Source of the DNA: an archaeon
Lineage (GTDB): Archaea > Aenigmatarchaeota > Aenigmatarchaeia > QMZP01 > JAFGSV01
Direction of reading: 5' to 3'
DNA: 64,000 nucleotides
NCBI GenBank assembly: GCA_028279705.1
Contig: JANQNF010000012.1
Coordinates: 214,531 to 278,530, forward strand
Below, one piece after another: positions 7,044 to 19,500 of the stretch. Numbering within the stretch: the first letter of the stretch is position 1; the number at the start of each line of letters is the position of its first letter. The notes beneath the pieces were generated by a model. It made no database searches and was not told the origin of the DNA. It saw only the letters and a program-made list of their open reading frames with translations. The position numbers and the translations under genes were made by a program.

Positions 7044-7364
7044 ATGGAATTTGCAAGAGTAAAGCTCGCAGGAAGAAACTACAGCGAACTGGAAGAGATA
7101 TGCGACATGATAAAGGGTATAGCAAAGAAGTACGGCGTAGCCGTCAGGGGACCGATGCCGATGCCGACCAAAAAGCTCAAGGTCACCACACTGAAAACTC
7201 CTTGCGGTGACGGAACTGGTCATGGCAATGCGACGTGGGACAAGTGGGAAATGAGAATCCACAGGAGAATCATTGACATAGGCACAAACGACAGGGCACT
7301 CCGGCAGGTCGTCAGGCTTCCAATTCCGGAAGGCATAAAGATAGACATAGAGTTCAAGGAATGA
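7044..7364 (+). CDS. rps10: Small ribosomal subunit protein uS10
   Basis: This is a 106-residue protein with the uS10 fold markers: ARVKLAGRNYSELEEICDMI, VRGPMPMPTKKLKVTT, WDKWEMRIHRRIIDI and the C-terminal VVRLPIPEGIKIDIE. The length is normal for archaea. In many archaea uS10 follows EF-1alpha; here it is separated from uS9 by the endonuclease gene, whose stop lies 5 bases upstream, so it is probably transcribed with that gene or from a promoter inside it. Confidence 0.95.
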   Translation: MEFARVKLAGRNYSELEEICDMIKGIAKKYGVAVRGPMPMPTKKLKVTTLKTPCGDGTGHGNATWDKWEMRIHRRIIDIGTNDRALRQVVRLPIPEGIKIDIEFKE

Positions 7365-7507
7365 ACTTTTTCTAAACAGAAAAACAGCAAAAAATACTCC
7401 TAAACAGTGGTCGTTTATAAAACTTCTTTTATAATAACATATACACCGGTCTTAACGGTTAACCAATAATAATAAATTACCTGTATCCAATTAAAACCAA
7501 TAACGAA

Positions 7508-7530
7508 AATGCAAAAACCGGTTTTGCATT
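7508..7530. promoter_or_regulatory. Inverted repeat upstream of the giant surface-protein gene
   Basis: AATGCAAAA (7508-7516) and TTTTGCATT (7522-7530) form a 9-bp inverted repeat around ACCGG, 28 bases before the start codon of the 4013-codon gene. The surrounding 194-base AT-rich gap also holds GGTCTTAACGGTTAACC and several TATA-like stretches. It could be an operator or a leader hairpin. Confidence 0.4.
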
Positions 7531-7558
7531 TAACCGCTGAAGGAATCGGGGCACCTAA

Positions 7559-10500
7559 ATGGTCAATCTAAAGGGTTTAACGTCAGGCAGGAACATTTTG
7601 CTCATTCTAGGCGTAGTTGCTCTCGTTTCCTTCCTCGCTTTCTACCCGGCTTTCATTTCAGCCGCCGACCCGTACGTGACAGTGAGGGTCGCAAACATAG
7701 TCAATAACGACAGCATACAGTATGCTAACGTCAGCCTGATAAACTGTTCAGACGCACACGAGCTCCTCGGATACGGCCTGACCGCGGCCAATGGTTCGGT
7801 CTGGATAAACCTGTCGGAAAACGGCGTAACGGAAGCGAACATAACCCCAGGCTTCATGATCTACGTGAACACCACGGGCCTTATGACATCCCCGGAATAC
7901 TATTTCAACGCAAGTGACGACAACAATAGCGTCTGTTACAATTTCACGACAGATGCTTTCACAGAGGAGATGTATCCGACGGACAAGGGAAGCTTCAATA
8001 TCACGGTGAAGGATTATGTGAGCGGAAGGCCCGTTCCGAATGCCCGCGTCATGGTTTATGAATATTACAACGTCGAGCATTCCCAGGCAGACAACTACAG
8101 GTGTGACAGCGGTGAATGCACCACCGACGATGACGGCAACATAATGCTTTTCGCGACAGCCGCCCATAGCGGGAGTACGGTCAACTACTTCTTCAGCGTT
8201 TCCCACAGTTACTACGATAACTGGAACACGACCATGCAGACATATTCATACGATGGCGTCGGAAACCCGCAGTTCTCCCCGGGCATGAACAGGGACGAGG
8301 AGATACGGGTAAACGGGAGCACGACCGTCAGCGGATACGTCTTTGATGCCTTCAACAGCCAGCCCGTGGCTGACGCGGACGTGACTTTGGTACAACATAA
8401 CGACAGCACGCACAGCACTCAGATAGGCTTTGACAGCACATATTTCTACAACGTCACGACGGATGCGGACGGTAAGTATGAAATAAAGGCTCCAACAGAC
8501 CTTCTCAACTGCACCTTGATAGTCCAGCTCGACCTTCCAAGATACGACATCAACGTCACCGCAGATGGTTACATAAGCAGCATTGACAGGAACCCGTCAG
8601 ATGGAAGTAACGGTTATTGTGGTTCCCAGAACATAGGCGACATCCATCTCACAGGTGAAGTAAATGTCTCTGGTACAGTACTGGATGATACCACAAAACA
8701 GCCCATAGAATCCGCATCGGTGCTCGTTTATAACGAGACCATCAACTACACCGCACTTACTCTGTCGGACGGGTCTTTCCTAGTACCGATCAAAAACGTC
8801 AGCAACTACACAATTTCGATCACAATGTCAGGATATGAAGACAGTGGTGTCATAGTCTCATATGACGGTTACGATGGCAACTATGATTTGGGCCATTACA
8901 ATCTCACGGGAGCCGCAAACATAACAGGAAGGATACTTGACGTCAACAGGAACAGCGCCAACCAGTACATATTGTTGCCCGCCAACGTAACGTTGTCCGG
9001 AGGGACATACCCCTACACCGCGTCCAGCGGTTCTGATGGTAACTTCCAGGTTTATGTGAGAAGCGGGGTTGCTTACGTTCTGGATGTTTCGCGCCCTGGT
9101 TACAACACGAATTCAAGCTCGTTTACGGCATCTGATGGACTGAACTATCGGGGAGATATAACACTGGAAGGAAAATTCAAGGTCAATGGAACCGTCAGGG
9201 ACGTCGAGGATTGTACCTCAAACGGCTGCAGGTATGCAGGCGGCGTCCAAAAACCTGAAATCAACGACGTCGACGTGTACGTTTTCGACCTGAACAACGT
9301 GAACACGTACAAGGCTGAGACCGATTCCAACGGAAAGTACTCCGTGAGCATACCTTCGGAAGACCCGTCTCTGTATACGGTCAAATTCTACGCAGAGTAT
9401 GTCAAGGACGGCTACCACAACACGACGCTCGACAACAACGGGAATGGCTTCAGCGCTTCTGCTTACCCGCTTTACAAGAAGCTTGATGCCTACCTGCTTG
9501 GCGATACCACGATTGACGGCAAGGTCAGGGATGCATATTCACCTTCCGGTTCAAACATATTCATTGAAAATGCGAAGCTGGAAGTGCTCGACTATAATAG
9601 CGGTGTCAAACTCTACGAGATCGAGACAGATCCTGACGGTTCCTTTGCAATAGACATGGGGATAGGATCGAATTACAAGGTACTTGTAAGCAAGAGCGGC
9701 TATGGTAACAGCCAGTACGGCCACGACATCGGAGGTTACAGTGCTGCGCAGGACATAACATTCGGTCCAAGCGACGCCGGCTACATGCAGCTGACGGGAC
9801 TGGCTAACGTATACGGCGTAGTCAGGGACACATTCAGCGGATACCCCGTGAACATGGTAACGGTCACGGTAAAGGGTGAAAACGGGGACGGTGTGGACCT
9901 CACATACCTCAACAGCTCGATTAATGGAAGCTATGGTTTCTGGATAGACAGTACGATACTCAACGACCTTCCCTACACTGTGTCGGGGCAGGCGGACGGT
10001 TACACGAAGAAGCTGTTTGAGATAAACAGTTCAGATCTCGACATGGAAAGGGACATAAACCTTACCGCCTATTTCCAGACCATAGTAAAGGACGCAGAAA
10101 ACGACTGGGGAATCCAGAACGCGAAGGTACAGCTCTACCACTATTACAACCAGACGGATTTCAACCCGCTGACATCACCAAACATAACCTACCTCAACGA
10201 AACAACCCTCAACGTCACGGTAAGCTGCGGGGGAAACAGCACGTTCAGCTACATAAATGTGACTCTAGTAAAGGATTCGTGCCCTTCAGGCTCTTCCGAA
10301 GACCTCGCCGGTCTTTGCTACCGTTCCCAGAACACCTCCGGCGGCTACACGTTCTTTGAGACCGTTGCCATAGGAGATTACGACGTGACTGTTGATGGCA
10401 CTGTTGCTGGTTGTTCATTTTCCACAGAAACACTGTTGATTACATCAAGCGCTGCTGGTCTGGATAATGAGGTCTCTTATTCCTTGGATGAGACAAGTCT

Positions 10501-13500
10501 TAGTGTCAGGGTAGTTGATCCTCTGTGGAACCTCGATAACTCTCTTGGTATTCTCAGCAACGCAGATGTCAATCTTTACTTCCCGGGCCCCGGACCTTAC
10601 ACTAATGCCACTCCGGACAACGACGGCAGCGGCATATACACGTTCCACTTCGTCAGGTCGGGCTTCAATGACGTCTCTGCGGACGACCCGTACCACTTCT
10701 GGAACCAGAGCCGGTACAACGTCACCCCCGGGCAGCTGAACGACTTCACAGCCACCCCCATAGTCCTGGAGCCGCTTCCGGCCAACATGAGCATACACGT
10801 GACCAACATGACGTCTGATGCTGCGGAAGCCGTCAATGTCACGATAAGCGGTGTGATAAAGTCGATATCCGAAGTTTCATGGACATTCAAAACTGGAGAC
10901 AACGTACGATCATCTCCCGCCATAGCAAGCGATGGTACGATATATTTTGGTTCCAACGACGGTAATCTCACGGCCTTATATCCAGACGGGACCCAGAAGT
11001 GGAACTACACCACTGGAGGCACTGTACGGTCATCACCCGCGGTAGCCTCTGACGGAACAATATACGTAGGATCAAACGACAACGTCCTGTACGCAATATA
11101 CCCAAACGGGAACCAGAAGTGGAACTACACCACTGGAGGCACTGTACAGTCATCACCCGCGGTAGCCTCTGATGGAACAGTGTATGTGGGGTCAGAAGAT
11201 GACAATCTGTACGCAATATACCCAAACGGGACCCTGAAGTGGAGCTACACGGCCGGCTCTTTTATACTTGAATCATCACCTACAGTAGCCTCTGACGGAA
11301 TAATATATATAGGATCGCTTGACAATAACCTTACGGCGTTATACCCAAACGGGACCCTGAAGTGGAACTACACCACTGGAGGCTCTATACAGTCCTCACC
11401 AGCGATATCATCAGATGGTATCATCTACATAGGCTCCAACGACAATGCTCTGTACGCAATATACCCAAACGGGACCCTGAAGTGGAGCCATATAACCGAT
11501 GGTTATGTAGATTCATCACCCGCGGTAGCCTCTGACGGCACGATCTACGTGGGTTCAAACGACAATAACCTTACGGCGTTATACCCAAACGGGACCCTGA
11601 AGTGGAACTATAAAACCGGTGGCGAGGTAGAGTCATCACCTGCAGTAGCCTCTGACGGAACAATATACGTAGGATCAAACGACAACGTCCTGTACGCAAT
11701 ATGGTCAGATGGGACTCTGAGATGGAGCTACACCACTGGAGGCTCTATACAGTCCTCACCAGCGATATCATCAGATGGTACGGTCTATGTAGGCTCCGAC
11801 GACGAGAATCTTTACGCGATTACTCCGTATTCGATTGAGAACAGCACACTTACCGATTCCAATGGCTGGGCGAATTTCACAGATGTCTACCCATCGGTTT
11901 ACTGGAACATCACGGTGAACGGTACTGAACGCGGATACAACTACACGATATTGACCGACATGCTGCTGGGAGCAGGAAACCTTACTGTCGTGAATTCCAC
12001 ACTCCGTGAGAACACTCTGCTCGTCCATGTATACGCACTGAATGACAGTGTCATTGATGCCGAAGGGGTCAATGTGACCCTGTTCAACCAGACGGGCGTT
12101 GCCAAGAACGCTACGGGCAGCTGGCTGTCCGGACTGACTAACAGTACGGGAGAAGTCTTTTTCACAAGGATAATACCCGGCCTTTATAACATATCAGTAA
12201 ACGGTACGGAACAGGGCTACAACACCATAGTCAATGTCACGATGGTAATAGGAATAAACGAAAACTATGCAAGTCCTGTACTAAACGATAGTGATGCACC
12301 CCAGCTTGCAAACAACTTCACCGGGTGGTGGAACAGTACAGACTGGGTTTACAACATCACGAAGATCAACCAGAGCGAAACGCTTGTCATATACTCTTAC
12401 TGGACGGAAAATTCCATGCTCAGTGAGGCCATACTGCAGGTAAACGACAGCACCGGAAATGAGAGGAACATCAAGACGAAGAGTATAACGGGCACGTCAT
12501 CCTGGAGCAACTTCACTACAGAACTGGATTCCACCTACACCAATACCCATGCAGGAGAGGACATATACTGGAGGGTCATTGCAAGGGACGCCAATTATAA
12601 CTGGAACTACACCCCATGGAACCTCATTCACATAAACGATACCATCCCGCCCGCGGTTTCTGTCGATCATTCACCAGTCAGTGTAGTCGCCGGCCTGGAA
12701 GTGCTTTACACCGTAACGGTGACCGACAACTATAACGTATCGACAGTGGACCTTGCCGTTGATTACGACGGGAGAGCAGGCGACACTGACTGGGAATGCA
12801 ACGTAACGACAGATCCCGTGGACAACAAGAACAAGATGGCTGTCTGCACGTGGAAGAGCACGGGATATGCAATCGACACGGTTCACTATTATTTCGCAAA
12901 CGCTACGGACGCTGATGGTAATGTTGGAAGGGACCCTGACGAGGAATACATCACAGACACCGGTTACGACCTGCCCACTGGTAGATCATGGGGCGCAGGA
13001 GTTGCTGTCAACAATCTCTACCCGGAGAGGATATATGTCATAGGTGGCCATGGTGGCTCCGGTGACGTGAGGAGTGAGATACTCAGGTTCAACCCAGATT
13101 CACCAGGACAGCCCACTGCAGAGGCGTCGCTTCCGCAGTCCAGAAGGTCGATAGGAGCCGCATACCACGAGGATAACTCCAAGATATACATCTTCGGCGG
13201 CTTCGACGGTGCGCTGTGGTATACTTCCACATATGAATATGAACTCTCCTCAGAGACCGTCACTAATGTCACCAGCGGTGCTACATGGCTTGTTTATTCC
13301 GACCAGGTTAACAGCCCCGCTGCAGTCTATTTGAGTACGAACATATACTTGTTCGGCGGTGACGATGGAACCAGCACATATTCTGACAGGATTACTGCAT
13401 ACAACTCTGGCGGAACCAGGAGCAGTCCTGTGACTTTGGCCGGGACTAGGTCAAAGGCAGCCGCAGTTACCGCCGGATCGGACATTTACATAATAGGAGG

Positions 13501-16500
13501 CGTCAACGGCACTGGCGAAGTCCGTGCAATAGAGAAGTTCACCCCTCCAAACACCGTAACTAAGGTGGCGGACCTTCCACTCGGCCTTGAGGGAGTTTCC
13601 GCTGCTTATCACGAAGAAACCGGCATGATATACATATTCGGCGGTTATGACGGGCCTACCACTTACGAGAACGCCATAGTAGAGTTTGATCCGTCAACTG
13701 ATTCCATACTCAGAAACGAGACCAACGCTTCCCTTCCGACAGGAAGGGCTTTCACTTACAGCGCGTTCTCAGGTTACGATGACAAGTTCTACATCTTCGG
13801 CGGCTTCGACGGCACGACTCATCTAAGCGACATTTTGAAGTACGATCCAATTTACGGAAAGAGTTTCAAAGTGGGACTCGTTCCAGGAAACCTCACGTTA
13901 AACATTAATGACTCATCTTCCGGAAGCCTGATAACAGACTGCCTGGGCGGATCAAGGCAGACACGAGTGAGGCTCTACAGGGACAGTCTTCCGACGGGTC
14001 ATGATTATTCCGAGATCGAGAATGCCACAAATGGGGTGGTGACCTTCTACAACCTTTATCCCGGTCTCACCTATAACGTTGAGGTCAACGGCACCATGGT
14101 AGGTTACGGCGAGGCAGGTTTCTCATCTGCAGAGACCGTTTACGTCGGCCAAGGTTCCAATACAGACTACGTGGAACTGGACCAGACAAAGCTTGGCGTT
14201 TATGTTTACAACAGCAGTGATGGTAACCAGCCGATCGAGGGTGTCAGCTTCCAGCTGTATTATCCGGGCGGATCAACGCCTGCGGTTGACTGCGATAACG
14301 GCCAGCTTCAGGGGTCCACTGGCAGCAACGGTTACATCAACTTCACAAGGCTCCTTCCATGCTCTGGCTGCGTTTTCGACCTGGACGCCGCAGGTTCAAG
14401 CAAGGATCTGGACGACGCAGCAGTCAGTGACTATGACGGGACCGATGATGGTAACATAGAAGCAGGCGACGATTTCGGCATATCCATAGACCCGCCGCTT
14501 CCGGGCGCATCGCTTGGCACCGCGGATTCATATTACGTGGATACCGTGGGGGACCGCAATACCTTAAACGTCAGCGTGTGGGGAAGAAACAGCACGGATG
14601 ATCTGGTCGCGCTGGTATATGCCAATGTAAGCTTCGTAAGGGACGACGGTATCATTGCCGACAGCAACATAACGGACGCAAGTGGTCTCACCACAATAAA
14701 CGTTTCTGACGGCGTCTACAACATAACGGTTGACGGTGAAGGCATCGGTTACATGTCAGTTATGGTCGAGAACGTGAAGATAGGAAAACTCGTCTTCGCA
14801 GAAGGACTCACTGATTCCAACGGCCAGTTCTACGCAGTAGTCGACGGCCAGCCGACGTACACGCCGCTTTCCCCAAGTCAGGCACCTGGCAGCGGTTACT
14901 ATGCTGTGATAAAGGCCGCAGGCTACGGTGTTTATGACACCTATGAAAAAGGAGACGACATTTTCACAGGAACGTATTACGACAGCTATACATCTCAGGG
15001 GTTCAGTATTGATGAAAGCTTCAGAAAGGAGTTCTATGGGACCGTGATGATAAGCGGCCACATCGGGGATAACAACTGCCAGTCCACACAGTGTGAAGAT
15101 GTTGAGGGTTCGGCTCTCACCCTGAAGATCCACGGTCCGGGCACCACAAGATACACTAACGTCACGCCTCCGGACGGCCAGTACATTATAAACGTAAGTC
15201 CGTACACCCCGGACTCGACGTGGGACTCTCCTGTCACCCAGCCATACGACATGAACATAATACTTTCAGGCTGTTACAATGATTACAACACCATGAACGA
15301 CGGCTATGCAAGCGGCATGACATTCTCAAGCGGCCAGACTGTGACAAAGGACGTTGACCTTGTCGGTACGGGTACCGTGTGGGGCCACGTCTACAGGCAG
15401 GGAACCACGCTTGGAGTTTCCGGCGCCAACGTCAGCCTGCTTTATGCTGACACGTGGACGTATTATGAAAGCGGCCCGTCTGAGAGTGACGGGTATTTCA
15501 ATATGACGATTAATCCATGTCATAGCCCCTACAGCCTTTACACCCACCCACCAGGTTCGGAAGCGTACACTTCAGGTTACTATTCCGGATCGCAGAGCGA
15601 TGTCGTCATAGGACTTTTCGGAACAGGTCAGGGAGGATTCCTGCTAGTCGTGAAGAACGAGACCGGGGACGCACTTGAAAACGCAAACGTCAGCCTCGTC
15701 GGACCGCAGACATACAACCTTGTCACAAACTCAAGCGGAATGTCGTACATATCAAGTCTCCTTTCATTCGCGGGAAGCAGCTACTACGATTACAACCTCA
15801 CAGTCGACGGGAGCCACCTTGGCTATTACATAAACAGCAGCATCATAAACATACCACTCGGTTCCGTAGGTACATACAACTTAGTCCTCAATGCAACACA
15901 AGTCAACATAACGCTGAGTTCCGACGAGGGGGACGGAATCGACGGGATGGGGGTCACGATGAACAGCAGCAACTTCTATAACACCACAAGCAACGGATCC
16001 GTGCTCTTCTCGGTCGTCCCGACTGGCGTCCACACGGTAACTCTTTCCGGTGACAAGACACTCGTCTACTTCAACGGAAGCGGAAACGTCAGCGGGCTGC
16101 AGTTCACGATAAACGTCACCAAGGCCGACGCCGGTGAGGTCAGGCAGGTCGGGTATACTTTCAGCGAGACCATGGCAGTGGTAAACATCACCAACTCCAC
16201 ATATTACGGACTTTCCAGAATAACGACAACAATTACAAACGGTTCAGACTCCTACACTGTCGATAGCAACGCCACGGGTTATGCAGTCTTCAGGGAGGTA
16301 GTCCCTGCATCAAACTACACCGTTACATTCAACAGCACGCAGCTTCAGGGCATGGGATTCGTAGTTCCGCAGACCTTCAGCATCAATGCTGAAGAAGGAG
16401 GGGACGATGATTCCGGTAACATCATAAGCGCCGCGCTCCAGGATGTGCAGGTCCGCTTTAACATAACGGATGATTCATCAAACGGTCTCACCGGAATCTA

Positions 16501-19500
16501 TGTGGCACTCGTAAACGAGAGCGGTTCAGTCGTCAACAATTCCTACGGTACTTACCTCAACGGAAGCACTTCCAGCGGACTTCTGACTCTTCACAACGTG
16601 CCTTCCGGCACTTACACCTACTACATCGACGGCAACAGCAGCGGCTACGGTATCTGGAACAACAGCCAAGTAACTGTCCCGACAAATGCCATAGCCATGG
16701 TGAACGAGACACTCAAACCAATAACTCTGACAGCCTACGTATACGACTCGGTGGCAACTCAGGTCAAGGAAAACGTTAACGTGTCGGTACTATATGCCAC
16801 AACTTCTGTTACGAATTCCTCCGGCGATACCCTTTCCCATAATGTCACGTCAACTGGTAGTGGCGTGGACTTCACGAGCATGTATCTGTACCAGGGCAAC
16901 TACACGGCCAACGTCACGTCACCAAGATACTTCAGCCAGGAGCAGAACGTGAGTTTCGGCACTCTCAACCCGGCCGAGACAAACAGGACGGTGCAGTTCA
17001 CCCTGATCGAAAGGATGGTAACAGTCAACGTGGAAAACGGCAGTGGCAGCGCCCTTGAGGAAAGCGTGAATATAACGATCCGGGACGTTTCCGGTGCCAT
17101 ACTTCTGAGCACCAATGAAAGCTACTACCTCAACGCCACGAATGTCACAAGCTCCACAGAAATCACCCACATACCGGATGAATCATTCTCGATAAACGTA
17201 ACGTCGAGCCTTTACTTCAACGGCAGCCAGTTGTTTAACGTCACGAATATAACAGATGGTATAAAAGAGTTCAACTTCACGATGGTCGAAAGGAGAATCT
17301 ATGTCATCCTCAAGAATTCGACAGGAGATGACCTGACACAAAACGTCACGGTCTATCTCAATAACACAGACGGAAGCGCAGTCACCGACACGACAGGGTC
17401 TGAAATAGCTCCGATAGTCAATACCACCCTGCCCCTTGTAAACTTCAGCTACGTTCCGGACGGCAGCTTCTATGTCAACGTGACTTCTGACCACTACTTC
17501 CTCCAGTCACAGTCAATAAGCAGCAGTGACATAGCCACGGGAACAAACAACACCCTCACTTTCACAATGTACGAGAGGGAGGTTGCCGTAAGCGCATACG
17601 ACTTTTCAGACAGGACGCTGATAACAACCGAGACCGTCAACATAACATTCTATAACGTCACAGGCGTTGCAGCCAACACGACCGGAGACAACATTACCGC
17701 AAGCACCAGCACCGGTATGGTGACCTTCACAGGAATACTCGACGAGACATTCAACGTTTCCGCAGAAAGCGCTAATTACACCGAGACCAACGAGACGTTC
17801 GATCCGTCAAGCGGCCAGGACACAGATGTGGGCATATACCTGAAGAAGCTGAACCACGGATACTTCAACTTGACGGTCCTTGTCCAGGGATCCAGTACCC
17901 TAATAAGCGGCGCAACGGTGCAGCTGAGGAATGCAAGCGCGTCAGGAACGGTGATAGATTCAGGAACCACGGGCGCGGGAATGGTAGTACTTGGAGTAAA
18001 CACCAGCGAATATGACCAGTCGGAAAAGAACATGACGTTTGTCGTTTCCGCAAGCGGTTATGTCACAAACAGCAGCACGGGATATTTCAACGTATCTGAT
18101 CAGGGCGTGGAGGGAGTCAACATAACACTTGTTGCAGAGACACCGCCCAGTCCACCACCCGATGGCGGTGGTGGCGGGGGCGGCGGAAGCTCAGGCGGCA
18201 CTGTGTCCTCGGAGACCCAGAACATGGGAACGATTGAGCCAGGCGTAGAGAAGACAGCAAAATTCCTTCTATCAAGCACGCTTAACGTAATGGAGGTGGG
18301 CGTCATCACAGACGAGGCAGCAACCGACGTCTCGGTCAAAGTCAGCTCCTCAAGCAAGCCTTCCGGATCGTCAAGCGTCATATCGGCACTGGACGGTTCG
18401 GTATACAAGTACCTTGACATAGACGCAACAAACCTTCAGGACTCCATAATAACGAGTGCCACGGTCAAGTTCAAGATACCTGAAAGCTGGATTGACTCTA
18501 ACGGCATAGACCCGGATGAAGTCTACATGTACAGGTATTCCGGCGGCGCATGGAGCAAGCTCGCTACAATATACCTTTCAACAGACGGCACGTGGCACTA
18601 CTACAAGTCCACGTCACCGGGGTTCAGTACCTTTGCAATAGTGGGTTACTATTACAGTGACAGGGACATGGAGCCGACGCTTTACACCACCTACATCGAC
18701 GCAGGGGAGTGCAAGACGGTCTACGTCACTGTCAGTAACACTGGCGGCGCGACTCTCACAAACATACACGTCGAGGCACTGGAAGCTTCGTGGGGAACCG
18801 TAACGCAGTCCCGGGGCATCGCAAGCCTTTCAAGGGGCGTTCAGGACAGGGTATCGCTTAAGATATGTGCTGACAGGCTGGCAACAAAAGGCTCTTACGA
18901 CTACAGTATCGAAGTCATATCTGACAGGCTGAGCAGGACCGTGTCCTCAAAGGTCCAGATGACGAAGACTTACGTCGAAGTTCTCACGGAGCAGATAGAT
19001 GAACTCGAATCCATGCTTGAAGAGATAGGTGTTGGAATCGACGCTGCTGCAGTGGAACTTTACAATTCCGCAAGGGACAGCATAGACAGTGCAAAGGAAA
19101 ACATAAACGAGGGCGATTACGACGAAGCACTCGGAAACATGAACAGTGCCCGCGAGGACATGCAGCTGATAAGCGAGATGGAACCTTCACCGGGAATCCT
19201 TAACATGTTCGTTGAATGGATAGTTGCCAATTACATCCTAACCGCAATAATTGCAGCCATAGCTGCCTCGGCGTTCTCCGTAGTGCTGTTCAGAAAGAGG
19301 ATAACAAAGGAACTGCCTGAGATACCCACAGGCGGCGAGGTCCTCGGCGGTGTCATGAAAGCTGGACAGGAGACCATAGGTAACCTCATGTCCATCGTAA
19401 GGGAACTTGAGACGCGCGTGGAAGGAATTGACATTGAAAGCCTCGGCGAGAACGAGAGGAAATGGTACAACAAGGTCAGGCTGCAGATAGAGAGCGTGAA

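Noticed and set aside
18160..18195. GGTGGC-rich stretch as a microsatellite or slippage site
   Set aside because: It encodes an in-frame Pro/Gly hinge between two exported domains and the frame continues.
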